A DNA stretch of 64,000 bases from Limnephilus marmoratus. Lineage: Eukaryota; Arthropoda; Insecta; Trichoptera; Limnephilidae. Position 1 is the stretch's first letter, and every line of letters begins with the position of its first letter. The notes under the pieces are model-generated. The model saw only the letters and a program-made list of their open reading frames with translations, was not told the DNA's origin and did not search any database. Below, piece after piece: positions 9,790 through 20,174 of the stretch. The stretch spans positions 41,071,571 through 41,135,570 of the forward strand of contig OU862927.1 in the NCBI GenBank assembly GCA_917880885.1, in the 5' to 3' direction. The translations under genes and the position numbers were made by a program.

Positions 9790-10830
9790 CATTTTTGTCC
9801 CAGCTCACACAGGTCTCATATAAATCACTGTAACTCCCTTACTAACAGAGTGAGAAATATGTTCTAAACGGTGTTAGAAAGACAAAATACCACGATTTAT
9901 ATTCAAATCTAAAAATGACCACCAAAAAAGTAAAACGTAAAGTTTTGAATAGTAATTTGATTTTTTTTTAATTTTTGTGATTTTATTAGGTATTAATTAT
10001 TTTTATATGAAATGACAAAAAAATATATTTATCAACAGAGCTTAACTACAACTAGCGTGTTTACGTGTATTAAATTATAGTGTCTTGTCATTGTCAGCAA
10101 GGAAGCTCGGTTCGAGCGTTATGACAATTCAAACATAATTAAGTTAATTAACGATTTACCCTTTGTACGTTTTACCCCATCTTTCCCAAAAGAATAAAAC
10201 GAGTGCGGGACGCTGTGTGAACCGACCTACTGTTAGCAGGTTGTCTTTGTTATGCTTGTTACTTTTTAATGCAACGTTCTCTGTCTCGTAATGACGTGTA
10301 AAACCGCGAGCGGGAAACATGAAAATTAATTGTAATATTTATAATAATCGATAATATTAAGTAATTTGCGTGTACTTCCAAATGAAATGTTATTCATTCG
10401 CCTTTACTATTATTTGCAGTGTAATTAAAACATTTTCTCATCACACAGGAGGGCATTTTGACACTTTTTAAAATGCAATTTACTTACTGGTAAGACGCAA
10501 CCTTACTCGACGCGTAGCAGTTAAGTACTAAAGTACTAGATATCGAGACCGGTACAATTGTCTTGCCATTGTCTTCCCACTTTGAGATTTCTACCCCTCG
10601 TCTAATATAGTATGTAACGTCATTGCATCTAACTGTTTGAATAAAAATATTCCGTATTAATGAGTAAGCGGTTCAATACATAAAAAAAAATCATATTTAT
10701 TTTCAAGAATAACTAAAGTTATAAAACAACAACAAAACTGGCATATTGGTATCTTGTATATTGATTTTTCCAATCTTGATTTTTGCTATCTTGATTTTTG
10801 CTCTCTTGATTTTCGCTATCCTGATTTTTT
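9790..10830. other. AT-rich stretch, nothing recognised
   Basis: No family resemblance on either strand. A short run of CTTGATTTTYGC-like units (about 10770-10830) is a small imperfect repeat. Confidence 0.4.
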
Positions 10831-10834
10831 CTTT

Positions 10835-11053
10835 TTATTTTTGGCTACTTTGCTTTTTTGCGAGCGTCCGTGTTCGACCTGCAGATTTCGGTATTACAAC
10901 CTTTCCTAAGGAATCTCTCTTTCTCAGATTGTAATGCTTCTTGGTTGGTCTGCGTGTTGGTTGAGGCCTATTGGTTGGTGAGGCCTGATCAGTTCTACGT
11001 GCACGTCCAGGCAACCCGATCTCACCATCATCAGGTATTTTCCTGCTTGGCAT
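10835..11053 (-). CDS. Small basic ORF with HYNLRKR motif, unknown
   Basis: 72 codons, very rich in Arg, Lys, Pro and Thr, with the motif KKHYNLRKR near the middle. Short basic xYNLRxR stretches occur in several transposon-encoded and nuclear proteins, but that is too weak for a call. No neighbouring exon or terminal repeat was identified. It may be chance. Confidence 0.2.
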   Translation of the reverse strand: MPSRKIPDDGEIGLPGRARRTDQASPTNRPQPTRRPTKKHYNLRKRDSLGKVVIPKSAGRTRTLAKKQSSQK

Positions 11054-11344
11054 AATGTTTGAAATCGTAATACCGATTTATCAAAAAGGAATTCTCAAAT
11101 AAACACGATTATAAAAAAGTAAAAAATGTATATTGTCCGATTCGATCAAAAAATGCGTTGCCAATGAAAAAACAAATATATTTAAAATGTTCTAAATATT
11201 TTATTTTCTAAATAATGACAGCTAAACAAATTCAATCGACACTTACGTAGGTGACTACTTATCTCTTCTTTCAGATTCGTAGAAAGACAGTTGAAAAATC
11301 ACCTCAAGGACTGTGCACAAAATTTAACATTTAAAAAAAAATCC

Positions 11345-11510
11345 ATTCTTTCACTGCAGTGTAAGGCTCGAGAGTGCGGCTGGAGAGGTCAATGGGTCTC
11401 CCTCAACCGGCCGACAGGCATAGGATAAACTTCACCTCATTCAGCTAAGTCACGAACTACTTATGACAGAGGTGATGGTTATCTGAGGTGGTTACATATG
11501 GTGGGAAGCT
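11345..11510 (-). repeat. Decayed SINE-B fragment
   Basis: Shares with other SINE-B copies the order: GCAGTGTAAGGC, a CTCCCTCAACC block, a CCGACAGGCA-like block, AAACTTCACCTCAT, then TATGACAGAGGTGATGGTTATC. The hairpin and poly(A) end are missing. Confidence 0.45.
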
Positions 11511-11844
11511 AACGTAAAAAAATCAAACAGTATTAATAGCATTGCGTCTGTCGTACACACTCGATTCACAAATATATACAAACGGAAGTGCTGCCATCTA
11601 TATTATGACTACGCTAAAAACGTACTTTTGTAATTCAGTTTCGAATTCAAGAATTCGTCAAAGGATGGCGCCACTTACGTTAGCAGGTCGCACAAGGACG
11701 TGCTCCCCTAGATATAAGTACTACGGATTTGTAGAATTTAAGTGTCTCTCCGGATATGAAGCGGCTATATAATACATACGACTTTGCCTGTCGCGTTTAC
11801 TTTGTTCCGGCGACTAGCTGTCTCTGGAACACAGTGGATCCGAG

Positions 11845-11990
11845 GAACCGGCTATTTTTGGAACCAGTTCCTATCGGATTTGTAAAATGGTCACTAACAC
11901 TCAAACTGGGCGAAGCCGAACCAAAAGCCACCGCAAGGTCTAGCAGCAAAAACTTGGGGAGCGAGTTTTTAATTGCTAGTCTTAATCATT
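11845..11990 (+). repeat. Repeat family F, copy 1
   Basis: Matches 40878-41010 over GGCTATTTTTGGAACCA, TTCCTATCGGATTT and AACACTCAAACTGGGCGAA blocks. Class unknown; the wording resembles 3' regions of RTE-like elements but no coding is present. Confidence 0.5.
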
Positions 11991-11999
11991 ATTACCTAT

Positions 12000-13050
12000 T
12001 ATTAGATATTTCTGATAAAATTTTTAAATTCCAATCGCAGAGTTCTCTTAAAATATTTAACGTCATGAAAATGCGCACGTTTTACTGCGGCACCCGATAC
12101 ATTACATTTGCGGGAGAGCCGCAAGAAGAAATATTACAGGAAATGGAAGGACTTTATTAGACGGGAGGGCTAAATATTAAAGTGCCGGAGTCCAGGAACC
12201 AAGAACTAGCAGAACTACTGGGAAGCGGGTACAGTTCCTTCAAGAAGTGTGGAATTATTACAAATGATTTTGATTTTTCATTATTGCGGCAACATTATTA
12301 CATTTTGTTGAAAAATCAGTTGTTCAATAATCTTCAACACACTGCCTTTACTGAGGCAGAGAATGCGACATTCTGGGGTCACCACGAATGAGTGCAGTCG
12401 CTGCAATCAACGGTCTGCACCGCTCCGCTTTTCCTCAGCCAGCGGTATTTTCTAGCAGTGCCAACATCCACTGTTGCATCTGTTGTTTCAGTTTTTCATG
12501 AATGTGAATTTTTGCGTTTCACCTTCTACAGTCAAGAATCAACCACAGAACGCTATTTTTTACGAACATCGATGTCGGCCATTTCGCACGCGACTGCGGT
12601 GCTGCCACCTGTTGACGCAAAAAGTTACTACTGCACCAGATTGTAGAAGAAAGTTTGAGGAATAGTACCAAATTCAAAATTTTCACTTAACTAACTTTAT
12701 TTACGTAGAAAAAATAGGAAGCATTACTTATCGACTGACCCTCGTATATATGCGAAGTGTGAAGATGTAATATTAAATTATTTGAATACTTCACAAGATC
12801 CGCCTGTATGGCAATTTGTGGAATCACATTGATTAGATAAGAATTAAAACTTGTCGTCTATTAAAATTCCCGTGAAATATTTACAAAATGACAATCGCTA
12901 GTTGCGAGTTGCGGGTAACCATAGTTTAGTTTGCCCTAAACTACAAAAAAACAGAAGTTCGAACGTATAAATTATCAACAAATTTTAACGCGACTGTTCA
13001 AAATAAGAAGAAATCGATTGAGATGTGATGTAGAATCTTCTCCCTTACAA
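12000..13050. other. No gene supported
   Basis: Frames up to about 85 codons have no recognisable family. Base composition is mixed, without repeat structure that I could see. Confidence 0.35.
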
Positions 13051-13062
13051 GTTTGGTAGAGT

Positions 13063-13195
13063 AGAACTTTTTTTTTACATTAACATCAACAGGAGGTCCT
13101 GACGAAAATAATTTCTCTTGGGGGCCTGTGACATCTTCGGATGCAGTGTGGAGGATATTTTTGAGGAGAGGAAGGAGACCCAAATATATATATAT
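13063..13195 (-). mobile_element. SINE-B / LINE-h 3' tail fragment
   Basis: Contains the family signature on the plus strand: CAGGAGGTCCTGA, AAAATAATTTCTCT, GGGCCTGTGACATCTTCGG and GCAGTGTGGAGGA. It is the structured 3' end only, directly followed by a second tail fragment. Confidence 0.55.
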
Positions 13196-13199
13196 TTTT

Positions 13200-13335
13200 A
13201 AAATAGCTCCATACAGGAGACCCAGAGGAAAATAATTTCCCTCAGGGCCAATGTCATCTCAGGGGACGTTGTGTTGAGGGTTTACCCACCTGACGCCTGT
13301 GCTCTAAAGATTGCAATCCATTTGTTAAGACAGGG
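13200..13335 (-). pseudogene. LINE-h copy: RT C-terminal piece fused to SINE-B-type tail
   Basis: On the minus strand the frame reads LQSLEHRRQVG, as in the LINE at 14527-15115. It then jumps by an internal deletion to AACCCTCAACACAACG and the hairpin GGCCCTGAGGG ... CCTCTGGGTC, ending in an A/T-rich tail. This one copy shows the LINE coding region and the SINE-B tail on one molecule. Confidence 0.65.
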
Positions 13336-13734
13336 AAATCTATTAAACCAACCGAAAAATATTCACTTAATGGCTGAAGTTCTTTAAAGTACGTTTGGAA
13401 AACACTTTAAACATTTTTGAAAACCTTTTATGCTTATGATTCTGATATTTTTTGTATGCCTATACCGAAGTATAAAGCTGTACTAATTAAACAATTTAGC
13501 AGTACACATTTAACAAGGTCACTGTATACAGGTTTTTTCCTGTTTGTTTCTGCTTCACTTTTTTGCTTTCAATAACTTTGTATTAATATGTATTATTTTT
13601 CTTATTTTTTATTTATAATTAATATGTATTATTTTTTTTTGGTATATTTACAAGCAATCTTATTATTTTACAATTCTTTCTTCTTTCTATTTTGAAAAAA
13701 AAAATATGTACGTAAAGGTCTCTTGTGCATAATT

Positions 13735-14235
13735 ATAAATAACCAGCTGGTCCCGGCATACGTTGCTATGCCATTTAATAAAGAAATTGTTTCTTCCGCA
13801 GTGTCCTTTCCTATTCGTCCCGTTCCCCTTCCGCCTCCCATTTTTTTCTCCCGTTCCCACTCCGTCACCTCCACCTTCCCTCTCCCCACTCCACTCCCCC
13901 CCCTTCCCCCGTCCCGCGAACCCTCCTCCCGAGTTCCCCTCCCCCCTCCCAGGTCCCCCTCCCTCCTCCAAGGTTCTCCTTCCCCTCCCTGGTTCCCCTC
14001 CCCCATCTTTCCCTCCCTCCCGCTTTCCATAGAAATAGCCGCTTCCTCGCGTTCCACCAATAGCAATTTTTTTTTATACGAATTTCATAATGCCAGAGCT
14101 CACCGGAAGTTTTATAAAAACCTTGTCCTGACAATAACGAACACAGAAAAAAATAATTATCCAATTTGGTGCAGTCGTTCGAAAGTTATGCGCTTAGCAA
14201 CACATTCAGCGATTCATTTTTATATATAAGATTAA
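13735..14235 (+). repeat. Repeat family D with polypyrimidine core, copy 1
   Basis: Flanking blocks CGGCATACGTTGCTATGCC ... AAATTGTTTCTTCC and AATGCCAGAGCTCACC ... GTGCAGTCGTTCGAAAGTTATGCGC recur at 59535-60265. The central 200 bp is almost pure pyrimidine on this strand. The long frames through it are low-complexity artefacts. Confidence 0.65.
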
Positions 14236-14526
14236 TAATAATTAAAATGTGCATACATTATAAAAAAATAAATATTTTTGCCTGAGCTTCAGTAAGTAAG
14301 ATAAAGTTTTTTGGCGATGATTTTTTGATTGGTGTCCCAAATCGGTCATTTGTAAAATAAATTTACGCCTGTCAAAATGTTTCTGTCATTTGACTGTCCT
14401 AGAACGGGGGACCTTCCTAGTTGGACAGTCAAAGCTTCTTTGTACTGATGTATTTTTTATAACAAAAACAAACAAATCAATATATAAAAAAACAATATGG
14501 ATTTTTAAAGCTAGTTTATTTCTCAA

Positions 14527-15115
14527 TTCAACTATTAAGTTAGCCTCTCAGAAACTGGGCATACTGTACAGGGCCCGCAGATACTTTAATAGTACACAAC
14601 TGCCAACCCTGTACAAATCGCAAGTGCGCCCCACGGTTGAATTTGGCAGCCACCTCTGGTCTGGAGCTCTAAAATACCTAAAAAAAAACCTTTGACTCTG
14701 TGCAGAAATGGGCGGTCCGTTTGATAGATTCTCACATCTTAACAGACAGACTGCAATCTTTAGAGCACAGGCGTCAGGTGGGAATGCTGTCCTTGTTCTA
14801 CCGGAAGATGCTCCGAGGAACTAGCGTCATTGATCCCCTCGGCACCGGTGCATAGTCGGGAAACACGCCAAACACGCGCCCAACATTTGTACACGGTTGA
14901 CATAAGTCACATGAGAACGGGTCGTTTCTACGACTCGTTCTTGAGTTCAACGGCTCGGCTGTGGAACGATTTGCCGGCCTCTGTATTTCCTCCCTCCTAC
15001 AACATGGGTCTCTTCAAGACCCGTGTTCACTACTTCCTTTTCACAAAAAGACCCTCCACACAGCATCTTCAAAGATGACATAGCGTAGCAACACCTGTGT
15101 GGAGTTAATGTAAAA
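14527..15115 (+). pseudogene. LINE-h: RT C-terminal region with 3' tail
   Basis: Three consecutive frames give one LINE C-terminus: ASQKLGILYRARRYF ... LYKSQVRPTVEFGSHLW; then VQKWAVRLIDSHILTDRLQSLEHRRQVG; then a block with TARLWNDLPASVFPPSYNMGLFKTRVH, ending at a stop near 15078. Frameshifts lie at the A run near 14683-14690 and near 14850. The type is a Jockey/CR1-like LINE. Its 3' end (15051-15115) has CCTCCACACAGCATCTTCAAAGATGACAT and TGTGTGGAG before a short A run, the same design as SINE-B. It is 5'-truncated and dead. Confidence 0.8.
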
Positions 15116-15119
15116 GAAA

Positions 15120-15790
15120 TCTTGGTTTTGCCAATTTTAACCATTTAAACGACCATTTTTGTATTCACTTTCTTGGCGGACTGTACCAGGTCTGAGGTAA
15201 CAGGTTCCCCAGGTTTAATAGAGTTCGGAGGGAACCGTGATTCAGAGTATGAATATTTAAGAGTGCATTAAAATTTGATTTGATCTTCTATGGGGGCATC
15301 AATCGTTGCAATGTTTCATTTTGCAGGAAATGTAATATGCCGGGGAAAGGAAATGGTAAGAGGATATTGGAGAGGACGTAAAGGGATATGGGATAGGTTA
15401 TGCAGGGGTTATTGAAACAGTTCATATTGGATACTGAGTAGCAATTTCGTAAAGTAAAGCGTAGAAAAGATTGAAATTAAGTTTAGTATTTTATGGCAGG
15501 TTGGTGATTTTATCTAAAAAAACGCAATTATTGTCAACTGACGAATATTTTGTTGTATTTTGTTCAACATTCCTTATTTAATACCTTTCTAAAAAATGTT
15601 GTTACACATTCACTTTTCAAACTTTAAAATTTTTTTTGAAGTGAAATCTGCTTTAGCACCGTTGTGATTTGAAACGAAAAATAGCGACAAACATTTACAT
15701 CTGTAGCATAGATTCTCATCCTTTTTTTGCTCACCGCCCAGAATACACCTTGAGAATTTTTTAATTTTAGCGCCACCTAACTCGTGAATC
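15120..15790. other. No gene; family E fragment inside
   Basis: Bases 15625-15700 resemble family E (GAAGTGAAATCTGCTTTAGC, CCGTTGTGATTTGAAAC). The rest shows nothing recognisable. Confidence 0.4.
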
Positions 15791-15799
15791 CGAAATAGC

Positions 15800-15965
15800 C
15801 GGAGGGGGCCACGACGGAGGGGGCCTAATGGGATACCACGAGAGGGTTACATTTGCCACAACAGAGAACAGAGGGGGCGTAACGGGATAGCACGATGGAA
15901 GGAGCGTAATAGGATACTACGATGGGGTTACATTTGCCACAACGGAGAGGGCATAATGGGATAGA
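15800..15965 (+). repeat. GA-rich minisatellite, about three units
   Basis: Imperfect units with GGAGGGGGCxTAATGGGATA and GGGTTACATTTGCCACAAC recur roughly every 70 bp. No coding. Confidence 0.7.
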
Positions 15966-15969
15966 GGAA

Positions 15970-16460
15970 ATATTTTTGTGGCAGTTGCATGTGTCGCAGT
16001 CGTTTTGTTCATGTGTCGTCACAAAGCTCATGACCCCCCATACCCTTTGTCACGCTTCTCTTCTTCCCCCCCCCTTTTAAGGTGTGACGTAATTCATGGA
16101 TGGCCCCTATTATTTTTATTGTTGTTTTTTTCTTACTAGGGCTATCCTGAAGAGATACAAAACCCATTTTAGGATGGGAGGAACTTACGATTCATAACTG
16201 GGAGATAATAGGTACAAATTTACACAGGTGTTTTGATACCGAAAATATAAGTTTCACGTACAGTACGGCATTAAAATAAAAGACAGGTTTAGTAGAACAA
16301 TCAACAAGAGAAAACGAATAAAGAAAACATAAGGATGTAGATACAAATATGGACGATTACAAACAAAGAGAAAAGAAAACGAGAGAAAAGGAACACGACA
16401 GAACAAAACATGACAAGAAAATATGAAGTTTCATTTTTAATTGTACTTACATAATATTCG
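15970..16460. other. No gene supported
   Basis: Includes a C9-10 run near 16065 and A-rich DNA. Nothing recognised. Confidence 0.35.
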
Positions 16461-16464
16461 TTTT

Positions 16465-16640
16465 TTTATTTTTTATTTTTACCTTATTGAGTAAGAGCTC
16501 AAATTATAACATTTTAATTAAATGAAGACAATCTGAAAACTGAAAAATCAGAAAAAGATACGGTCACATCTAGGACTCGAACCCAGGACCTACGCCTTGC
16601 CGGGGGGAGCTCTACCAACTGAGCTAATGTGTCCCTATCC
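16465..16640 (-). mobile_element. SINE-C copy 1, tRNA-derived
   Basis: On the minus strand the head reads TTAGCTCAGTTGGTAGAGC (A box) and GGTTCGAGTCCTAG (B box), folding into D and T arms with a 7-bp acceptor-like pairing (GGACACA with TGTGACC, one mismatch). The anticodon arm is disrupted by a C run. It continues into a tail rich in TTTTTCTGATTTTTC and then A/T-rich DNA. A second, inverted copy lies at 16840-17065. The tail and damage argue for a SINE instead of a working tRNA gene. Confidence 0.65.
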
Positions 16641-16839
16641 GAGTCGGTCATATATAACTGAGTCATACTTCTGACTATTACCCAACATTATTTTCATTTT
16701 CTTAACGCATATTTTTATTGGATGCAAACTTTATACATGATTGCAAGATACAAACCCGAACTAAATGCTACCTAAAAGTGTCTTGGATAAATTTGTATCC
16801 ATTTTTATTTTTCATACGCGACATCTGATGAATTTTTAA

Positions 16840-17065
16840 AAAATTTAGTGAGTAAAACCTCAAATTGTAAAATTTTATTTATGAAGATAATATTAGCGAA
16901 ATTCAATCGAAAATTTTTCAGATTTTTCTTTTTTCAGATTTTTGATTGCCCGCCCCGGCAAGGCTTGGGTTCGATTCTTAGATGTGATCGTATCCTTTTC
17001 TGATTTTTCGGTTTTCAGATTTTTTACTGAGTTTCGCTAATACTGTCTTTATTTAATTAAAAAAT
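16840..17065 (+). mobile_element. SINE-C copy 2, head-deleted
   Basis: Retains CCCCGGCAAGGCTTGGGTTC and GATTCTTAGATGTGATCGTA, then the same TTTTCTGATTTTTCGG tail as copy 1. The A-box half is replaced by unrelated AT-rich sequence. It is opposite in orientation to copy 1, about 300 bp away. Confidence 0.55.
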
Positions 17066-17670
17066 AAATTCTTTAAAAGCATTACTTTGAATTTTTTATT
17101 TTATTTTTCTAGGTCTACTCGTAATGTAATCTGGAATCGAATTATATAGTGTGTAGAGAATATACTTAGTTCAGAGATTTTATCACGTTTCGTGTAGTGT
17201 ATATTTGAGGAACGCGGATTTTATTGTCATTTCGATTATTGTAGCTGTCGATGTTTTGATTATTAAGTATCTTGATGTTAGTATAAGATGTACGTTATGG
17301 CTCTGCAACCGGTCTCGAAAAGAAGAAGATGGAGAGATATGAATGTTAGAGGAGAGCGCTAACATTTACAGCGACAAAATCGATGCGAAAATTGCGTAAA
17401 TGTTTAATAAAACACGACTCGTTTAAAAAAGAGCAAAAACGTCGCGGGCATTGTCTTTAACAGCATTTAAAGAAACACTGTGAATTTTTTCATACAGATA
17501 ACTTGTAAAATAACTGAAACAAACGAGTTAAAAATAATTTTTGGAGCACATTTTGGAGCGATTTTTTTCTATCGAGGGAATTTTATATAATTTGCGTTTC
17601 GGCGCGGGCAACGTCTAGATATTATCTTCAAGAATAACATATATTTTTTAAGAGCTTTAAAACTTACCGT
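17066..17670. other. No gene supported
   Basis: AT-rich, with two GGCGCGGGCAA / CGTCGCGGGCATT-like spots near 17441 and 17600. Nothing recognised. Confidence 0.35.
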
Positions 17671-18809
17671 GTTTATTTTTTATTTTTTTTATTTATTTCA
17701 AGAATTTTCTTTTTGTTTACATATTTCAAATGGTTACATATGGTAGGTTATAAAATATTTCACATTTTGTTCTACTACTCCATAAGTTGAGCTCTAGGAG
17801 CTCGTGTTTATGGGAGGAGTATTTACATGCAAATAAAAATAATGATGTTCCAATGAGTGTAAACAATTATCAAAGAACTTATGACATAAAAGTTCAACAT
17901 TATTTTAGATAAGTACACAATTAAGAAAAAAATATAGTTAATGAAGGACAATAACAATACAATTTTTTTTAAATATTAAATATTACAATTTTCAGTAGGG
18001 GTAATTTACATTAAGGGTACAATATATCACTATCCAATTTCAGAGACTTAATTTGTTTTTTGAATAATTCATATTTCAGCGTTTCTGTTATGTTTATTTT
18101 GTTTATGGATAATAATATATTGTACCATCTTACACCTAAATACAAATAGTGGTGCTGAGCCGTGGTTGTTCTTAGCATAGGGATGGCTATTAAGCCATTA
18201 GTTTTGAATCTATTGCTTATGCTATCTGAGGGGTGAATTTTGTGAATAAAATATTCTTTATAAATTTGGCATAAGGCGTTTCTCTTATACAATTCTGTGA
18301 TAGTTGCTACATTGAATTCCCGAAATATCTCTGTAGTAGGGAAGTCGTATGGTTTCTTAAGGATGATTTTTATAATTATTCTTTGCATTATAATTATGGG
18401 CTGTAAGGAAGCCTTAAAGGCCCCTCCCCACCCAATAATGCCGTACTGTAATAAGAACTGAATTAATGCATAATGGACTATTTTTATAGTTTTCCTGTTT
18501 AAAATATTACGTATGTTATAAAAAACATAGATAAGTTTTCTTATTCTTTCCACAGTGAGATTGATATGATCTTTCCATTTAACATTTTTATCTATTAAGA
18601 TTCCAAGATATTTTATATTAGATTTATGATTTAGCTTAGCGCAGTCCGTATTACATGTACCGTCATTTGCACAATTTTTGGAATGAATTGTTATGTTAAT
18701 TAAATTATTTGGCACATCTTCTTGTAGAGAGAATGGAATATAATAAGTTTTTTCTGTGTTGAGTGATAATAAATTATTGTTATCGAACCAATTTTTTATA
18801 TCCGTTATT
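17671..18809 (-). mobile_element. LINE-i, strongly 5'-truncated copy related to LINE-a and LINE-b
   Basis: Coding remnant, short 3'UTR, 3' hairpin and an A-rich tail (17671-17697 on the plus strand as T-rich). The hairpin at 17780-17813 pairs CCATAA with TTATGG and GAGCTC with GAGCTC. The 5' truncation is at about 18809. No clear target duplication. Confidence 0.8.
18011..18809 (-). pseudogene. RT C-terminal part of LINE-i
   Basis: An open frame of about 266 codons without the catalytic core. It contains SNIKYLGILIDKNVKWKDHI, then LLQYGIIGWGG and a C-terminal block, colinear with the end of LINE-b ORF2 (KYLGIIIDDQLRWEAHI; ASYGILGWGG). The first Met is 95 bp inside the open frame. There are no stops, so truncation probably occurred at insertion. 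Confidence 0.85.
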
Positions 18810-18814
18810 TAAGG

Positions 18815-19790
18815 GAGATATGTAAGAAATCGGTAGAAATTCGGGTTGCGGGCCCTTAAGTTATTGTGTCAAACTGTGATGTATACCTACACGATATAAA
18901 TAAATATATAAGTGTCACGCGTAATGCAACATTTTCATTTTTGGCATTTGCCTACAAAGAACGGTTATAGTGTTACGATTCAAAAGTTGGTTGTGCATTT
19001 ACGCAATACATAGCTACACTTACCTACATACATCTCTTTACATCATAGACCCTGTGCTTGTAGTTAGTATTTTCACATGTTCCTTCTTACCCATCCCTAT
19101 ATACCTGTCATTTTATATTACCCACATCAGTCATTAATCGACCTTTATCACCTAAACGTCTCCGCATTAATATTGAGCATACTGATTACCGCTTACCACG
19201 TCCGCAAACCGAATCCCGCATACTGCAAGTAAAGTACCGCGACTAATATAGTGCGTGATAAAACCAGCCGAGATAGCAGAGAGTGTCACAAGTTTCCGCA
19301 GTAAGTCCTTTTTTCTTTTCCTTATGTGCATTCTCTCTACTTGCACAGTGGTCTTTCACACATATTTCACACATTTTACATATCATTCAAGGTCCTTCGA
19401 TATTCGCGTCCACATAAATCACACATTATACAGTGAGGCTATTTAATTTATGTTCAGAATTCATAAATATTAAAGAGGAAGCATTTAATCTTCGACTACA
19501 AAATGAAATAATAAATTAAAGCAGTTGAAAGTTCCACGAAAAGATAAGATAGAGTGCCATTCTTTAGTGGTTTATGTCTCCAACTTTAAGAAGGCATAAA
19601 ACTTTATCCTTCCACCTGTGAATAAAAGGGCCTTACGTCGGACGCGCGACTAGAATACGTATTCAGAAGCAATTGTTATACAGATAAAGAGGTCGATAGC
19701 TCGGTGGGCAGGAAACTCGGTTATGATGCAATCATTTATTAATTCATATACATACATAAAAATGGAATTTCGTTATTTGTTTTTGGGATG
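18815..19790. other. No gene supported
   Basis: Nothing recognised on either strand; the longest frame is 63 codons. Confidence 0.35.
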
Positions 19791-19791
19791 T

Positions 19792-19899
19792 TAACGTTTC
19801 GGACAGCGTTGCAGTGTCCATCATCAGAGCAGATCGGAAAATCCGATAGATGTCGGATCTGTCCTGATGATGGACACTGCAACGCTATCCGAAACGTTG
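19792..19899. other. Foldback of two hammerhead-like motifs
   Basis: A 43-bp inverted repeat with a 20-bp spacer. Each arm, read in its own sense, has CTGATGA, a stem GGACA/TGTCC (arm at 19792-19832, minus strand) or its diverged form (19864-19899, plus strand), then GAAACGTT. The order CTGANGA-stem-GAAA resembles the core of hammerhead ribozymes, such as those in Penelope-like elements. The base pair normally closing stem II is replaced by U and C, so catalysis is doubtful. Confidence 0.4.
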
Positions 19900-20174
19900 G
19901 CTAAAGAAAGAGGTAGCGCAACATGGCATAACACCCCGAAATAAAACAACGAAAATACTTTTGGCCGTGAAAATCTAAAAACATTTCATAAAAATGGATG
20001 ATTTTTTGTGTGTCTCTTATTATTTCTTATACCATTCACCTGGCTACGATGACACTATGATGATTTGTTGTGCGCACGCCGGCAAAGATTTAAAAAAAAT
20101 TTAAAAAAATGAAGCCAGTGTAGGTAGACTATGGCATCCTGTATTATGGATGCCATAGTCTGGATTCTGGATAT

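Noticed and set aside
13668..14164. Several overlapping Pro- or Gly/Glu-rich ORFs on both strands
   Set aside because: They are frames through the polypyrimidine core of repeat family D, with no start context or domain.
16560..16640. A functional tRNA gene
   Set aside because: The anticodon arm is broken by a C run and the sequence continues into a SINE tail with a second copy nearby.
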